Shown here one piece after another: positions 12,412 to 23,285 of a stretch of 64,000 nt of DNA; the first letter of the stretch is position 1, and the number at the start of each line of letters is the position of its first letter. The position numbers and the translations under genes were made by a program. The DNA comes from Artocarpus heterophyllus (Eukaryota > Streptophyta > Magnoliopsida > Rosales > Moraceae): positions 25,791,854-25,855,853 of the forward strand of contig CM046349.1 of the NCBI GenBank assembly GCA_025403435.1, given 5' to 3'. The notes under the pieces are model-generated. The model ran no database searches and was not told the DNA's origin. It worked only from the letters and a program-made list of their open reading frames with translations.

Positions 12412-13240
12412 TGTAACGCCCCTCAATTCGGACGTTACAGATGTCGTTACATACTTACATTCGTACATGCATAAACCTTAAACTTATAAATAATATCAAA
12501 CTTAATCGTTACTATTGATTTTAAAAATACTTAAACTTACATTACTAGGATCCATTCATACATTTTTTTTTACTTAACATTGTTTTGAAAATCATGGTTT
12601 AATTTATTCCATATCATAATTTACTCAATTATACTTAAATTAATGTTAAACTTGTTTAATAATATAGGTTTATCAAATTGTATAAATCAGGACTTTACAA
12701 AACATCACATTAAATCTTCTTGATCATTACATCATTTGAAATCCATTTATTCCCACAGTTCGGCAGGCAGAACTTGGGACTTCGGCAGGCCGAACATCAT
12801 CGGCAAGCCAGAGCTCCCTCAACCGGTAGGCCGGCAGAGGCTTTGCAATTCGGATTAAAAATTCATTCATGTTCGACAGGCCAGAAAATTAGATTGGCAG
12901 GCCAAACTTCTGGTCTTCGGCAGGCCGGCCACAGAGTTCGGCAAGCCGTCCGAGACCAAATTTCTTTGGAAAACTTAACTTAAAACATACCAACTTTACA
13001 TAAAATATAGCGGAAGTTCATAATTCATTAAAAAAACTGATAAAATACCTTATGAAACCATAATATAAGTATTCTTAAAAACTTAACATAAAATATATGT
13101 TCAAGATATATAATTTGATCAAATCATAAAATCATCTTTTTATTGGCGTGCTTTCGGTTACAATTCATCATTCATGTTGCTCACACGCCTTCCTATGTCC
13201 TCCTCCTATTCCATGACTCTCTTACCCTTATCTGCAACAT
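12412..13240 (-). repeat. 3' LTR of element D, lacking its 5' part
   Basis: The element-3' end is GGGGCGTTACA (reverse complement of 12412). It aligns in reverse with the last ~780 bp of the E 3' LTR (32136-32915). It passes straight into RNase H sequence at 13237-13240, where ACAT is shared by both partners. That is a deletion junction with 4-bp microhomology. Confidence 0.85.
12759..12953. repeat. Palindromic motif array in D 3' LTR
   Basis: About eight units, including an exact 14-mer TTCGGCAGGCCGAA at 12781-12794. It corresponds to the second array of E (32411-32606) in reverse. The chance frame at 12720-12983 simply reads through this array. Confidence 0.85.
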
Positions 13241-15463
13241 CGTCGGAGCAAGAGAGAGTGCTGATAGCTGGCCTGCTATAAGTTCTAAACCAAAGTCTAG
13301 AATTTTCTTCCTTAATGGTGGAGACATTGCTTGCATCGACATCAACGTGGCAACTGACTTCCTACATAAAGCATCAGCTACTCGGTTAGCTTTACCAGGA
13401 TGATAAAGGATTTCACAATCATAATCCTTCACCAACTCTAGCCATCTTCGTTGCCTCATATTCAGGTCTCTTTGCGTGAAGAAGTACTTCAGACTTTGAT
13501 GATCAGTGAAGATCTTGCATTGGACTCCATACAAATAGTGTCTCCATATCTTCAACGCAAAAACAACTGCTGCTAACTCGAGATCATGAGTAGGATAGTT
13601 CTTTTCGTAGTCTTTCAGTTGTCTTGAAGCATAAGCAATCACCTTTTCATTCTGCATCAATACAGCTCCTAGGCCCATCTTGGATGCATCACTGTAGATT
13701 ACGAACCCATCATTTCCCTCAGGAATTGCCAACACTGGAGCCGTCGTTAATCTTTTCTTCAGCTCTTGAAAACTCTTTTCACATGCATCCGTCCATTCAT
13801 ACTTCTTTCCCTTGTGAGTTAAGTTCGTGAGTGGAGCTGCTATCTTGGAGAAATCTTCTACGAATCTCCGATAGTAACCTGCTAGACCCAAGAAGCTCCT
13901 TATTTCACTTGCATTCATCGGTTGCTTCCAATTGAGTACAACTTCTACTTTAGCCGGGTCCACCATAATCCCATCCTTTGAAATAACATGCCCCAAGAAT
14001 AACACTTTATCAAGCCAAAACTCGCATTTAGAGAACTTAGCATATAGTTGGTGTCCTCTCAAAGTCTCTAGCACAATCTTTAAATGCTGCTCATGCTCTT
14101 CCTGATTCTTCGAGTAGACAAGAATATCGTCGATAAATACAACAACAAATTTATCAAGGAAATCCTTGAATACCCTGTTAATCAAATCCATAAAGGCAGC
14201 CGGTGCATTCGTCAGACCCGAAGGCATAACCACAAATTCATGGTGACCATACCTCGACCTGAAAGCAGTCTTGGGGATATCTCCTTCTTTAATTTTCAAC
14301 TGGTGATATCCTGATCGTAGATCAATCTTTGAGAACACTGATGCACCCTTGAGCTGATCAAACAAATCATCAATTCGAGGCAATGGATACTTGTTCTTGA
14401 TCATCACCTTGTTCAGTTCTCTGTAGTCGATGCAGAGTCTCATAGTGCCATCCTTCTTCTTCACAAATAAAACTGGAGCATCCCATGGTGAGTGACTTGG
14501 CCTGATAAATCCCTTGTCCAGTAGCTCCTTTAATTGCATGTGAAGCTCTTTTAATTCTGCCAGGGCCATTCTGTAAGGCGCTTTAGAGATTGGTTCGGTG
14601 CTTGGAGAGAGGTCAATCTCGAATTCAACTTCTCTTTCTGGCGGTAGACTCGTTAGGTCATCAGGAAACACATCTTCATATTCATGAACAATAGGTACAT
14701 CTTCCATTCTTGTCTTTCCTTCTTGGCTTTTGTCTATAACGTTTGCCAGATAACCCGTACAACAACTTGCCAAAAGCTTCCTTGCTTTCATTGCCGATAG
14801 AAACATGTGGGGTTTCTTCCTGGTCTCGCCAACATAAATAAATTTCTGATCACCTTCAGGATGGAAGATCACCTTTCGTTTCTGGCATTCGATTGCGGCA
14901 TTATACTTACTTAGGAAATCCATCCCAAGAATCATGTCGTAGTCATGCATGTCGATCACAATGAGGTCGACGAAAAGTTCCCTATCAGAAATCCATAGGG
15001 GTACTTTACGCAAACAATGCATGGATAATATCACTTCCCCAGAGGGTAGTGTCGTAGTGAATCTCTGTCTCATTGGCTCTAAACGAACCCCTAACTTCTT
15101 AGCATATGACATAGATACAAAAGAATGCATGGCACCCATATCAAAAAGAACATAAACATCATTACATAAGCTCGTTATCTGACCTGTGACCACATTGGAG
15201 GCTTCTGCAGCCACTTGTTCTTTCGTCATGGCATAGATTCGGGCGTTGGTTGGTGGGGCTTCAAGTCTTCCTTGACTAATTAGTGGCCCTTCAAGGGAGG
15301 CTTGCATCTGATGCAGCTGGGCTTGAGGAGGAGGTCTCTGCGGGGCATTGGCATTCATCAACTTGGGACAGTTCTTTACAAAATGGTCTTCACGTCCACA
15401 TATAAAACATTGGTTTGTCCCAATCGGCATTCCCCTGGATGTTTCTTTCCACATTTGGCACAT
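13237..15463 (-). pseudogene. Element D pol: protease, reverse transcriptase, RNase H; integrase deleted
   Basis: An open frame of about 740 codons on the minus strand. Domains in order: CCHC zinc knuckle [14 protein letters not shown] near the N-terminus; aspartic protease region with [10 protein letters not shown] where the family has DTG (catalytic triplet altered); reverse transcriptase with [19 protein letters not shown] and the catalytic [11 protein letters not shown]; RNase H with [24 protein letters not shown] and DALCRKS (family DALSRKS). The frame ends abruptly after [10 protein letters not shown], where it runs into LTR sequence, so integrase is absent. A 1-bp deletion just upstream of the knuckle puts it out of frame with gag. 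It is unusually long and open for an element with such a deletion. Confidence 0.85.
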
Positions 15464-15528
15464 GGTTGAAATCGTCTTTCATTATTGTTGCGTTGACCAT
15501 CATTGTGCCTTTTGTTGTCTTGGCCCTG

Positions 15529-16437
15529 CTATTGTTGAGGATTACCCTTCCTCTTATTGTTCCTCCAGTTTTGGTTGTTGTTGTTGTTGCTGCTATTGTT
15601 GTTGTTGTTGTTCCTGTGGGGAGGGCGGTTCTGGTTGTTGGCATTGTTGGCCTGCTGGTTGGGCTGAGGCTGATTCCTTCTTAACTTCGACAAGTGAAAC
15701 TCAGCACGCTGGGCCCTCATAACAACCTGTTCTTGAGGTCTTGGCGGACTAGCCCCATCAACAATCGCAGTAATGTTTGGTCTAAGGGCTCTGATCAACC
15801 TTCTGACCCTTTCACCTTCATTCATAACCATCCCTGGGCATAGGCGAGCAAGCTGGTCAAACTTTGTCACCACATCGGTGACTGACATATCCCCCTGGCG
15901 TAAGCTCTCGAACTCCTCATAATGCTTCCTTGTGACATTCATGTGGAAGAACTTCGTGTTGAACTCACGAACAAAGTCAGCCCATGACATCTCTTCAACA
16001 TTTCTGCTCTGTTCGATGCCATCCCACCATTTCCTGGCCTCCATGGTAAGGCAGTACGAGGCACAGAGGACCTTTTTGTTGTCTGTGAAATCCATGAGTC
16101 TCAGAGTGGCTTCGATCGTCTTTAACCATCCCTGAGCGACTAACGGGTCCTTTGAACCCTCAAAGTCAGCTGGCTTGACTCTCTTCCATATGACCAGAAG
16201 AGGTTCCTGATAGGCTGCTCTTGGTTCAGCAGCAGGAGCTGAGACTTCGTTTACTTGTGACTGTGGAGGAGGAGAAGGAGGCACATCATTGCCTCGCTGT
16301 TCACCATTCTGGCCGTTGGCCCTTAGTGCAGCTATTTCCCTTCTTTGATCCTCTAACTGCCTTTGCAGTTCAACAATCATTGTCATGAGTCTTTCGTTGG
16401 TCTGGGTGCAAGTCTGCATTCTTCTGTGGCCGTCCAT
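15529..16437 (-). pseudogene. Element D gag
   Basis: This is a capsid-type protein that would package the element RNA. The start is taken at ATG 16437 (MDGHRRMQTCTQTN), which matches the gag start of E at 25198. A coiled-coil-like stretch rich in R, Q and E (LQRQLEDQRREIAALR) comes first. The retrotransposon gag core follows, with WLKTIEATLRLM, ARKWWDGIEQS and FVREFNTKFF. An Asn-rich run encoded by AAC repeats (about 15575-15620) closes the readable frame. It ends at a TAG at 15530 where E has CAG (Gln). The zinc-knuckle part then continues after a frameshift in the pol frame. Confidence 0.85.
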
Positions 16438-16637
16438 CGTAAATTTCCTAAAATAATTAGGACTTAGAAATGATCTTCCATTTATGAGACAGGTTTTCAC
16501 TACTATATCATTAATCATTAATCATTCAAACCTTAATCTTATCATTATACTTGCAACAATACATCTAACTTAATATCATACTTACTTGGAGGACTTGGAT
16601 TGACATGTGGTGATATGAATTGTAATTGGAAGATTCT

Positions 16638-16648
16638 CTCTGATACCA
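16638..16648 (-). other. Primer binding site of element D
   Basis: The minus strand reads TGGTATCAGAG, complementary to the 3' end of initiator-Met tRNA. It lies 5 bases from the LTR edge at 16654. Confidence 0.85.
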
Positions 16649-16653
16649 AAGCC

Positions 16654-17402
16654 TGTAACGCCCCTTAATTCGGACGTCACAGATATCGTTACATACTTAC
16701 ATTCGTACATGCATAAACCTTAAACTTATAAATAATATCAAACTTAATCGTTACTATTGATTTTAAAAATACTTAAACTTACATTACCAGGATCCATACA
16801 TACATTTTTTTTTTTACTTAACATTGTTTCGAAAATCATGGTTTAATTTATTCCATATCATAATTTACTCAATTATACTTAAATTAATCATAAACTTGTT
16901 TAATAATATAGGTTTATCAAATTGTATAAATCAGAACTTTACAAAACATCACATTAAATCTTCTTGATCATTACATCATTTGAAATCTATTTATTCCCAC
17001 AGTTCGGCAGGCCGAACTTGGGACTTCGGCAGGCCGAACTTCATCGGCAAGCCGGAGCTCCCTCAACCGGCAGGCCGGCAGAGGCTTTGCAATTTGGATT
17101 AAAAATTCATTCATGTTCGGCAGAACGAACTTCTGGTCTTCGGCAGGCCGGCCACAGAGTTCGGCAGGCCATCTGAGACCAAATTCCTTTGGAAAACTTA
17201 ACTTAAAACATACCAACTTTACGTAAAATATAGCGGAAGTTCATAATTCAAAAAAAATGATAAAATACCTTATGAAACCATAATATAAGTATTCTTAAAA
17301 AATTAACATAAAATATATGTTCAAAATATATAATTTGATCAAAACATAAAATTATCTTTTTCTAGAACCCATGGGGGCTTGAGTGGGGCCGGGTACGCCA
17401 CA
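16654..17402 (-). repeat. 5' LTR of element D with an odd terminus
   Basis: 16654-17361 matches the left D LTR closely, so insertion looks fairly recent relative to copia-1. The last ~40 bp (17362-17402; minus strand begins TGTGGCGTACCC) match neither the left D LTR nor E. Yet the target duplication sits exactly at this edge. The origin of this terminal segment is unknown. Confidence 0.8.
17003..17170. repeat. Palindromic motif array in D 5' LTR
   Basis: The best preserved array. Exact TTCGGCAGGCCGAA is at 17003-17016 and 17025-17038. Variants follow near 17044 (ATCGGCAAGCCGG), 17069 and 17139. Confidence 0.9.
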
Positions 17403-18079
17403 TACCCTCCTCGTGCCCAGATGTTCATCGGTCCACAAACATCACTATGCATAAGTTCTAGAACCCCTGTGGCCTTATTGCCCTTAGACCCAAATGGTCT
17501 TTTGCTCATTTTACCCTCCAAACAAGATTCACATTGAGGTATAGATTCCACCTTTAAGTGACTTAATGGTTCATCCCTTACCAACCTTTGAATCCTATTC
17601 AGGTTAATATGACCAAGGCCCAAATGCCAAAGATAAGTCTTATTAGAGTGAGAATTTTTAAGTTTTTTAGAGTTATTATCATTCATCTCAGCATTAAGCA
17701 ATAAGTACATCTTAGGTTTGATAAAATATAGATTATTTTGCATCCATCCAGAATAGATAAAAGATTTGTTATTACGAATCACCACTTTATCATTAAAAGA
17801 AACCAAATAGGAGTATTTAAATAAACAAGATATATAAATTAAATTCCTTTTAAATTTAGGAACATAAAAACAATCTTGTAAAAATAAATTCCTATAATTA
17901 TCAAAATAAAGATGGACATCTCCCACTGGTTCCACTAAGACCAAGGATCCATCGCCCATCCGAAGCGTGAAGTCTTCATGCAGCAAACTTCTCATTTCTT
18001 TGAACCCCTGTAGAGAAACACAAACGTGATTAGTTGCACCAAAATCTATGACCCAAATGTCACTTGATTCCTCAACCAA
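17403..18079 (-). pseudogene. copia-1 protease and integrase, first part
   Basis: The minus strand starts SSDIWVIDFGATNHVC. The copia protease motif is D(S/T)GA, so DFGA has lost the residue after the catalytic Asp. GLGHINLNRIQRLV and a CxxC (CESCLEGKM) of the integrase zinc-binding region follow. LELMHSDVCGPMN then leads to ARGGY at the insertion point of D. Codons after GGY down to 17339 belong to D, not copia. The remainder of the integrase is at 11481-12411. Confidence 0.85.
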
Positions 18080-18087
18080 ACAAGTTT

Positions 18088-18930
18088 CTAAATATAGAAG
18101 ATCACACCAACCTCATTGGAAAGGAAGTCCTTGCAATGCTTCTTGATATGCCTGACCTTTCCACAGAAGAAGGACTTAAGCTTCTTTGGGTTCTTCTTCT
18201 TCTTTTTCTTGCTCTTGGTGGTAGTAGGAATAAAAGACTTCCAGTTCTTGGCCCGTTGCTTCTTTCCATTCCTAGATTTGAGATTGGAACCAGAAGTAAC
18301 TACCATGTCAGCCTCACCACCCGCAGGAGACTCCCTGATCAACAATTCAAACTCCTATAACTGTTTCATCAGTTCTATCAAGGTCATATCCCGTCTATTG
18401 CTTAAATTAAATGTAGCTCTAAATGGAATAAATTTCTTAGACAGAGTCTCAAAGACCATAGTCATCTGAGTTTCAGCATCGATGTTGGCTCCATTGGTTT
18501 GAGCCTCAGCAAGGTAGCCTATGACCAACATCGTATGCTCCTTTACAGATTTCCTCAGCCTCTGTCTATAGTTTAGAAGTTTTTGAAGCGCCTCTTGCCG
18601 CTTTGTTATGGCCTGGCCTCCAAATATATCCTCAAGATTATCCAAGATCTGCTTTGCAGTCTCATAATCCTGATGTTGAGCCTGTAGCACATAATTCATG
18701 CTAGCCATAACATAGCTGCAGGCCTGATCATTAGCATCTTTCCAGCGATCATACGCTTGGAATTGCTCATTAGTTGAGTCTCCCGTAGGCTCGAAAGGAC
18801 AAGGGGTTGTCAGCACATATTTCAGTTTCTCAAAGGACAAGATGATATCCAGGTTCCGTTTCCAATCATTATAATTCTCTCCAGTTAATAGGTTTTTGTC
18901 AAGTATTGATGATAAAACGTTTATAGACAT
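18088..18930 (-). pseudogene. copia-1 gag
   Basis: UBN2-type copia gag starting at ATG 18930 (MSINVLSSILDKN). LTGENYNDWKRNLDIIL, WKDANDQACSYVMASM and the LNYRQRLRKSVKEH region are typical of the family. An in-frame TAG at 18355-18357 interrupts it where CAG (Gln) is expected. It continues through a very Lys-rich segment (about 18180-18230) to a knuckle remnant, FFCGKVRHIKKHC. In that remnant the first knuckle Cys is replaced by Phe. Frame is lost again just before the protease. Confidence 0.8.
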
Positions 18931-20561
18931 TTTTAATCTATAGTAAAGAATCATATACCAAACATAAGCAAACATATAATAATAATTTAGTAAGATAACA
19001 CACTCATGTAAAAAAAAAATATAAATGTGTTTATGTGTCAAAACCTTGAAACTATCACAACCTTACAATGATAATTCCCAACTCAGAATTCAACAAGCTC
19101 CTAGGGGAGTCATGCCAAATTCAATCAGGAACACGGATCTCCTCTTGATTAATATATGCCATCCAAGACCCGTATGATCCAACATATATTAATAATCGTT
19201 TCTTTGGCCATTAATTTTATTAACAGAGCTCATAGGGGAGGTTAATAATAAAATTAACGTAAGTATATAACTATCATTTCAATATTTTATCCATAATTTA
19301 TAACACCACCTAGGGGTGTGCAACTATAAATCATGCTAAAATACCTTATCTTCTCAGAGATCCAATCTAGTACATGATATAAATCCCTTCCTAGGGGTCG
19401 AGACCACCATGTTCTTGCCTATTGACTAACGATGGAGGCCTTAGGTTCTCTCTTCGAAAACCTTCTCCCACTCAATCTTTTAAAATCAAGCTTTTATTTT
19501 AAGAATATGCATGAACAATTTTAATATAAGTAGCACTTCCTATTCTATATGACATGTTATCAATATACATGGAAAATCATATTATAATGCAAACAAGCAA
19601 AGCAAGCAAGCAAAATAATAAATAACCGTAATATTATGGCTCCACTGTAGAGAATAGAAAACTAAGATTACAAGAGAATAATCGAGACATATTATCGATT
19701 CTTCATCCTTGAATCCTCAAGCTGTATCCTTTTTCATGTAATTCCCATCTTCAAGTCTTTAATCCCGTATGAATCGAATACGTCATATTTTCGGTTATAT
19801 CCAAATTTAATGTTTCTCAAAATTGTCCCAAAAATAAAATTAAAACTGCATCGGAAAAACTGCACCTTTTTTGAAAATTTTTGAACTCTCGATCGGCAGG
19901 CCGATCTGGGTGATCGGCCTATCGGTCATGCAGGTTCAGCCTGCCAAACTGGAAGTTCGGCCTGCTGCCAGAGCCTTTTGATTTTTGGCCCACTGACGGC
20001 CTGTCGAACCACACGTCTGGCCTGCCGCTCTGTGACCATCGACCTGCCGAACTGGTGAGTTCAGCATGTCAACCAAGCAAAAATCTCCCATTCCTGAAAA
20101 TACAATTTTTAATGCAACTCATCAATTTTATTTTCAACAATTCAAAAACAAAAATTAGAGACTTAGGAAATACTTGGGTGCGCCATCATCATTCTCCTAG
20201 ATCCTTCTTCTCTGAATAATTATTTAATTACAAAATTCTTATAAATTTAAAAATAAATAATAATTCCTAGACGGAGATGATAGTCCGTCATCTAATTGCA
20301 TGAAAAACCTAGATACACATTCTAACCTCTAAGGAACCATAACCAGTATAAATTAATTAATTAATAAATAATTAAATAACCATTTAATCAACCATAATTA
20401 ATGAATGAACATTCACCATATAATCCAAGACAACATAAAAAATATATAGAAACCTAGGGTGCCAACTCTCTATAAAATTAAATTCAAGCATAAGAGAGAT
20501 TAAGATCAGAAAATTTATACATATAGTATGATCACAAACTCGTAAATTTATGTAAAAACCT
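18931..20561 (-). other. Long 5' leader of copia-1
   Basis: 1.6 kb between the primer site and the gag ATG, with no credible coding frame. It contains several copies of a short TAGGGG-type phrase (CTCCTAGGGGAGTC, CTCATAGGGGAGG, CACCTAGGGGTG and TTCCTAGGGGTC between 19098 and 19400). It also contains one array of the palindromic motif (listed separately). Leaders this long occur in other copia groups. Confidence 0.6.
19891..20073. repeat. Palindromic motif array in copia-1 leader
   Basis: About eight degenerate units, mostly in the opposite sense on the plus strand (CAGCCTGCCAAAC, TTCGGCCTGCTGCC, ACGGCCTGTCGAACC, GACCTGCCGAAC). The first is ATCGGCAGGCCGAT, itself a palindrome apart from its two central bases. 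Here the array is outside the LTR. Confidence 0.8.
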
Positions 20562-20574
20562 AGCTCTGATGCCA
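20562..20574 (-). other. Primer binding site of copia-1
   Basis: The minus strand reads TGGCATCAGAGCT, one mismatch from the initiator-Met complement TGGTATCAGAGCT. It lies 2 bases inside the LTR edge at 20577. Confidence 0.8.
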
Positions 20575-20576
20575 AT

Positions 20577-21162
20577 TGCTGGAAAAAAAAAGTACGCAGA
20601 GGAATTTTAAAAATTTTACATCAAAGTAATTTCTAAAATACAAGTTTGACATGCTATATGCATAAATTAACCAGATCTTACTAACCTTTGTATGCCGAAG
20701 AACCCTTGCAAAATGTAAAGAGAAGTAATGTTTCAAAAGAGCCTCAATCAACTGGTCTTCTTTGCTATTCTCTATCCACGATCAGAGTGAGTGTGGGCTT
20801 ACACGTATAGCTCTTCCACCAAGTGACTCTTCTTCCAACCAATCGAGAGAACCCAAAGTAAGTGTTTGTGATTTGTGAACAAAACCTCTCAGGGAGTTTT
20901 CAAATTTTCACTAGCAGAGTATCACTCTTAATCTCTCAATTGATCTTAACCAATCTATATAACACATGTGACTCACCCCCTATATATAGAGGTTGGGTCT
21001 AGGGTCAGTCTTTATCAGATTAGGTCTCAAAAACTTGAAACAGAATTAAGTTCAGATCAATATCTGATAAGATCCGTGAGAAATGTGTAATCTTATCCTT
21101 CGCTAATCGGCAAACTGATCAGCCTGATCGGTAGGCTGAATAGTCCCCATCAGCAGGCCGAA
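20577..21162 (-). repeat. 5' LTR of copia-1, truncated
   Basis: It matches 7923-8512 of the 3' LTR and then stops in the motif array, at a junction with the LTR of element B. About 1.45 kb of the LTR (the U3 side) is missing. Confidence 0.85.
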
Positions 21163-21163
21163 C
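21106..21163. repeat. Palindromic motif array at the copia-1/B junction
   Basis: ATCGGCAAACTGAT, ATCGGTAGGCTGAAT and ATCAGCAGGCCGAAC. The last unit abuts the breakpoint. Confidence 0.75.
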
Positions 21164-21201
21164 ACGTGGTTTCCACACAATGAGACCCCTCATTTTTCTC
21201 T

Positions 21202-21209
21202 CTATTTAT
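21202..21209 (+). promoter_or_regulatory. TATA-like box and CT-rich initiator in B 5' LTR
   Basis: TATTTATA followed by about 90 bp of TCTC-rich sequence. The same arrangement is at 36491-36498 in the 3' LTR. This is a likely U3 promoter, but truncation has removed the upstream U3. Confidence 0.4.
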
Positions 21210-21785
21210 ACCCTCTATCTCTCTTTCTCTCCCTCACTCTCGTTCTATCTCTTCTCTCACCCTCCTTCTTTTGTCTCTCTCGTTCTCTCCCTTTCTCTTT
21301 CTTCTTTCCTTAAATCTTTGAATCAAAAATCAAGCCAAGCTTTGGTTTTCAGTGGATTGAAGGCTTGGGAATGTGATTTAATAACAACAAACATGATTCA
21401 AGGATTGAATCAAGGTTAGTTTTCAAAATTGCCAAAACTTTTTCTATTTTTCAAATTTCCTTGTAATTTAAAATCTAAGCTCGTTTAAGCTTAGAAAACC
21501 TTTAATCTAAGTTAGAGAAACTTAAAACACCTAGAATCCAAGCTTAGTTTGAAGAAAAACAGATTTAAATCAAGATTTTTCATTTTTCTCTATTTTTCCT
21601 TATTTTTGGATTTATTCAAAATCTTTGTGTAAATCTTATTTTAATGTATTAAAAAGTATTCTATTATGTTTTTCTATCAATTATAATCATTATTTTTTGC
21701 CTGGGAATTGAGAAAAACAAGTTGAAATGAGGATTTGGGCTCAGGGAGGTCGAAACCCGTGCTTGGAAAATTCTAGAATTTTCTA

Positions 21786-21894
21786 GTTTGACAGGTCAGA
21801 TTCATACGTCCAGTAGGCTAAACCTGGAAAAGTTCGGCCGACGGGACCTGGCTTGCCTGCAAGCCAAACTTCACAGTTCGACAGGACGACCGGG
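21786..21894. repeat. Palindromic motif array in B 5' LTR
   Basis: Five eroded units, for example TTTGACAGGTCAG, AGTAGGCTAAAC, TTCGGCCGACGG and TTCGACAGGACGAC. It is less regular than in D or E. Confidence 0.7.
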
Positions 21895-23187
21895 CGTCAT
21901 GAAGATTTGTCATTTTTCACCCGTTTTTACTGTTTTAAACTCCAATTGAGAATTAAAACTTTATAGTATGATTTTGCAAACTAAATTGGACACTAGGACA
22001 CCATGAGATAGGTTAGTAATGTAAAATATCCTAAGCTAGAAATTGATGAGCTTAGTTTATGTTTAAGGTTGTTCGAGGTTCCGTGGAGCTCATGTGTAGC
22101 GGACCGGGACTACCATATACGACACCGGCACGAGTATTGAGGTAGGACTTCTACCTTTTTCTTGGTAGCCAAGCTTTAAATGATTTTGGCCTTAAAGGAT
22201 TTTATTTTAAAATTTTTTCAACAAATGATATAATGTTTTAAATGCCTTCAAAAAGGGGCTTTTGGCCACATAATAATTTCTTTCAAAATGATTTCCTTCA
22301 AAATGATTTTCTTTAGAATGAATTTCAAGGAACAATTTAGATGAGCTTCTTAACAATTTTCATTGCTTATCAAGAATTGTATGATCATAATGAATAAAAT
22401 AATAGATGTAATTGAGAGTACTCGGTAACATGGGATTTAAATAATAATAAATACACATAAGGGCATGATGCCATAATCAGAGATCGGGTCGTATAGCGTG
22501 CGACCTTGGGGGTAGGTCCCGAAAACCAGTTGGGCCACTACGATGGTGATAAATATGGTTTGCCCAGAAAAGAAAAAAGGTACTCTTTGGACGGACTATA
22601 TTGATAAGACTTATTTAAATAAATTTATTTATTTATGTAACTCTGTATTTCTAATCATTTCCTTGAAAGGTAAATATCATATTTAATATGTTTATCTGTT
22701 TTAAAACATAGTCCTACTGAGCCTTTCACTCACTTTTTATTTATTTTTAAACCCTTTTTCCCTTAGGTGGAATCCAGCTTAGAACTAGCGGAGAGTCCAT
22801 TGCCAAGACTCGCGAGCAATAGAGGATCTTGAGTAGGTTAGTAGTTGTAATAAATCAAGACATGTATTATTTGGATTTTATTTTTTTTATATTGGACTAT
22901 GAGTATAATAATTTATTGTCAATACTATGTGTGTGCACAAGTTGTGGGCCAGTGGGACCGAACTTGCATTTCTTATACTTTCTTTATTTATTATTTTTAT
23001 TGTTTCCTATTATTTATTTCTTTATTCCTATTTATTAAATGGTTAAAATTATTTGTTTAAAAAGGGTTTTTAATTATCACATTTTCATAATCAATTTTGA
23101 ATTTTTAACGTATGTTTTAACCAAATTTCTATTTAATTAACTTAATTAAACCGTCACGTCACCTCCCATACTTCGGGGTGTGACAGA

Positions 23188-23200
23188 ATAGTATTAGAGC
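23188..23200 (+). other. Degenerate primer binding site of B
   Basis: TAGTATTAGAGCT against the initiator-Met complement TGGTATCAGAGCT, with two transitions. It lies 2 bases after the LTR end. Confidence 0.65.
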
Positions 23201-23285
23201 TCAAGGTTATGAATCTTGGGAATTATGCATACATAGGTACGACAGTGAAAAGCCTCTGACAATCCAATTTTGTCTCTAAGATTGA

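Larger units (their letters stand above)
12412..17402 (-). mobile_element. Tekay element D, nested in copia-1 integrase
   Basis: 4,991 bp, bounded by TG...CA on the plus strand (TGTAACGCC at 12412, GCCACA at 17402). It is flanked by the perfect 5-bp duplication TACCC (12407-12411 and 17403-17407). Removing it restores the copia reading frame across GGY-EYF. Internal order on the minus strand: LTR, initiator-Met primer site, gag, protease, reverse transcriptase, RNase H, truncated LTR. Integrase, chromodomain tail, polypurine tract and the LTR start are missing. It is the same family as element E and lies in the opposite orientation. Confidence 0.9.
7923..21162 (-). mobile_element. Ty1/copia retrotransposon copia-1, nested and truncated
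   Basis: On the minus strand the order is: 5' LTR (truncated, right), primer site, leader, gag, protease, integrase, reverse transcriptase, RNase H, polypurine tract, 3' LTR (left). Integrase before reverse transcriptase defines Ty1/copia. The element is split at 12412-17402 by Tekay element D. Its 5' LTR is cut where it meets element B. The left flanking 5-mer is GATGG; the right partner is lost. LTR copies compared by eye over the first 200 bp differ at roughly one base in ten, so it is not young. The clade could be Tork/Angela-like, which is uncertain. Confidence 0.85.
21163..23185 (+). repeat. 5' LTR of element B, lacking its first 239 bp
   Basis: It aligns with 36451-38516 of the 3' LTR, starting at CACGTGGTTTCCACAC. 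The end is CTTCGGGGTGTGACA. The missing segment corresponds to 36212-36450. Confidence 0.9.

Noticed and set aside
12720..12983. Frame encoding a GRPAE/GLRQAG-like repeat peptide, also at 16964-17176
   Set aside because: It is the translation of the palindromic DNA array in D LTRs; the repetition is in the DNA, and indels differ between copies.
15348..15722. Cys-rich and Val-rich plus-strand frames, also at 25943-26308 on the minus strand
   Set aside because: Antisense of the AAC-repeat Asn-rich region of gag in D and E.
18064..18469. Plus-strand frames of 98 and 117 codons
   Set aside because: Antisense of the Lys-rich part of copia-1 gag.
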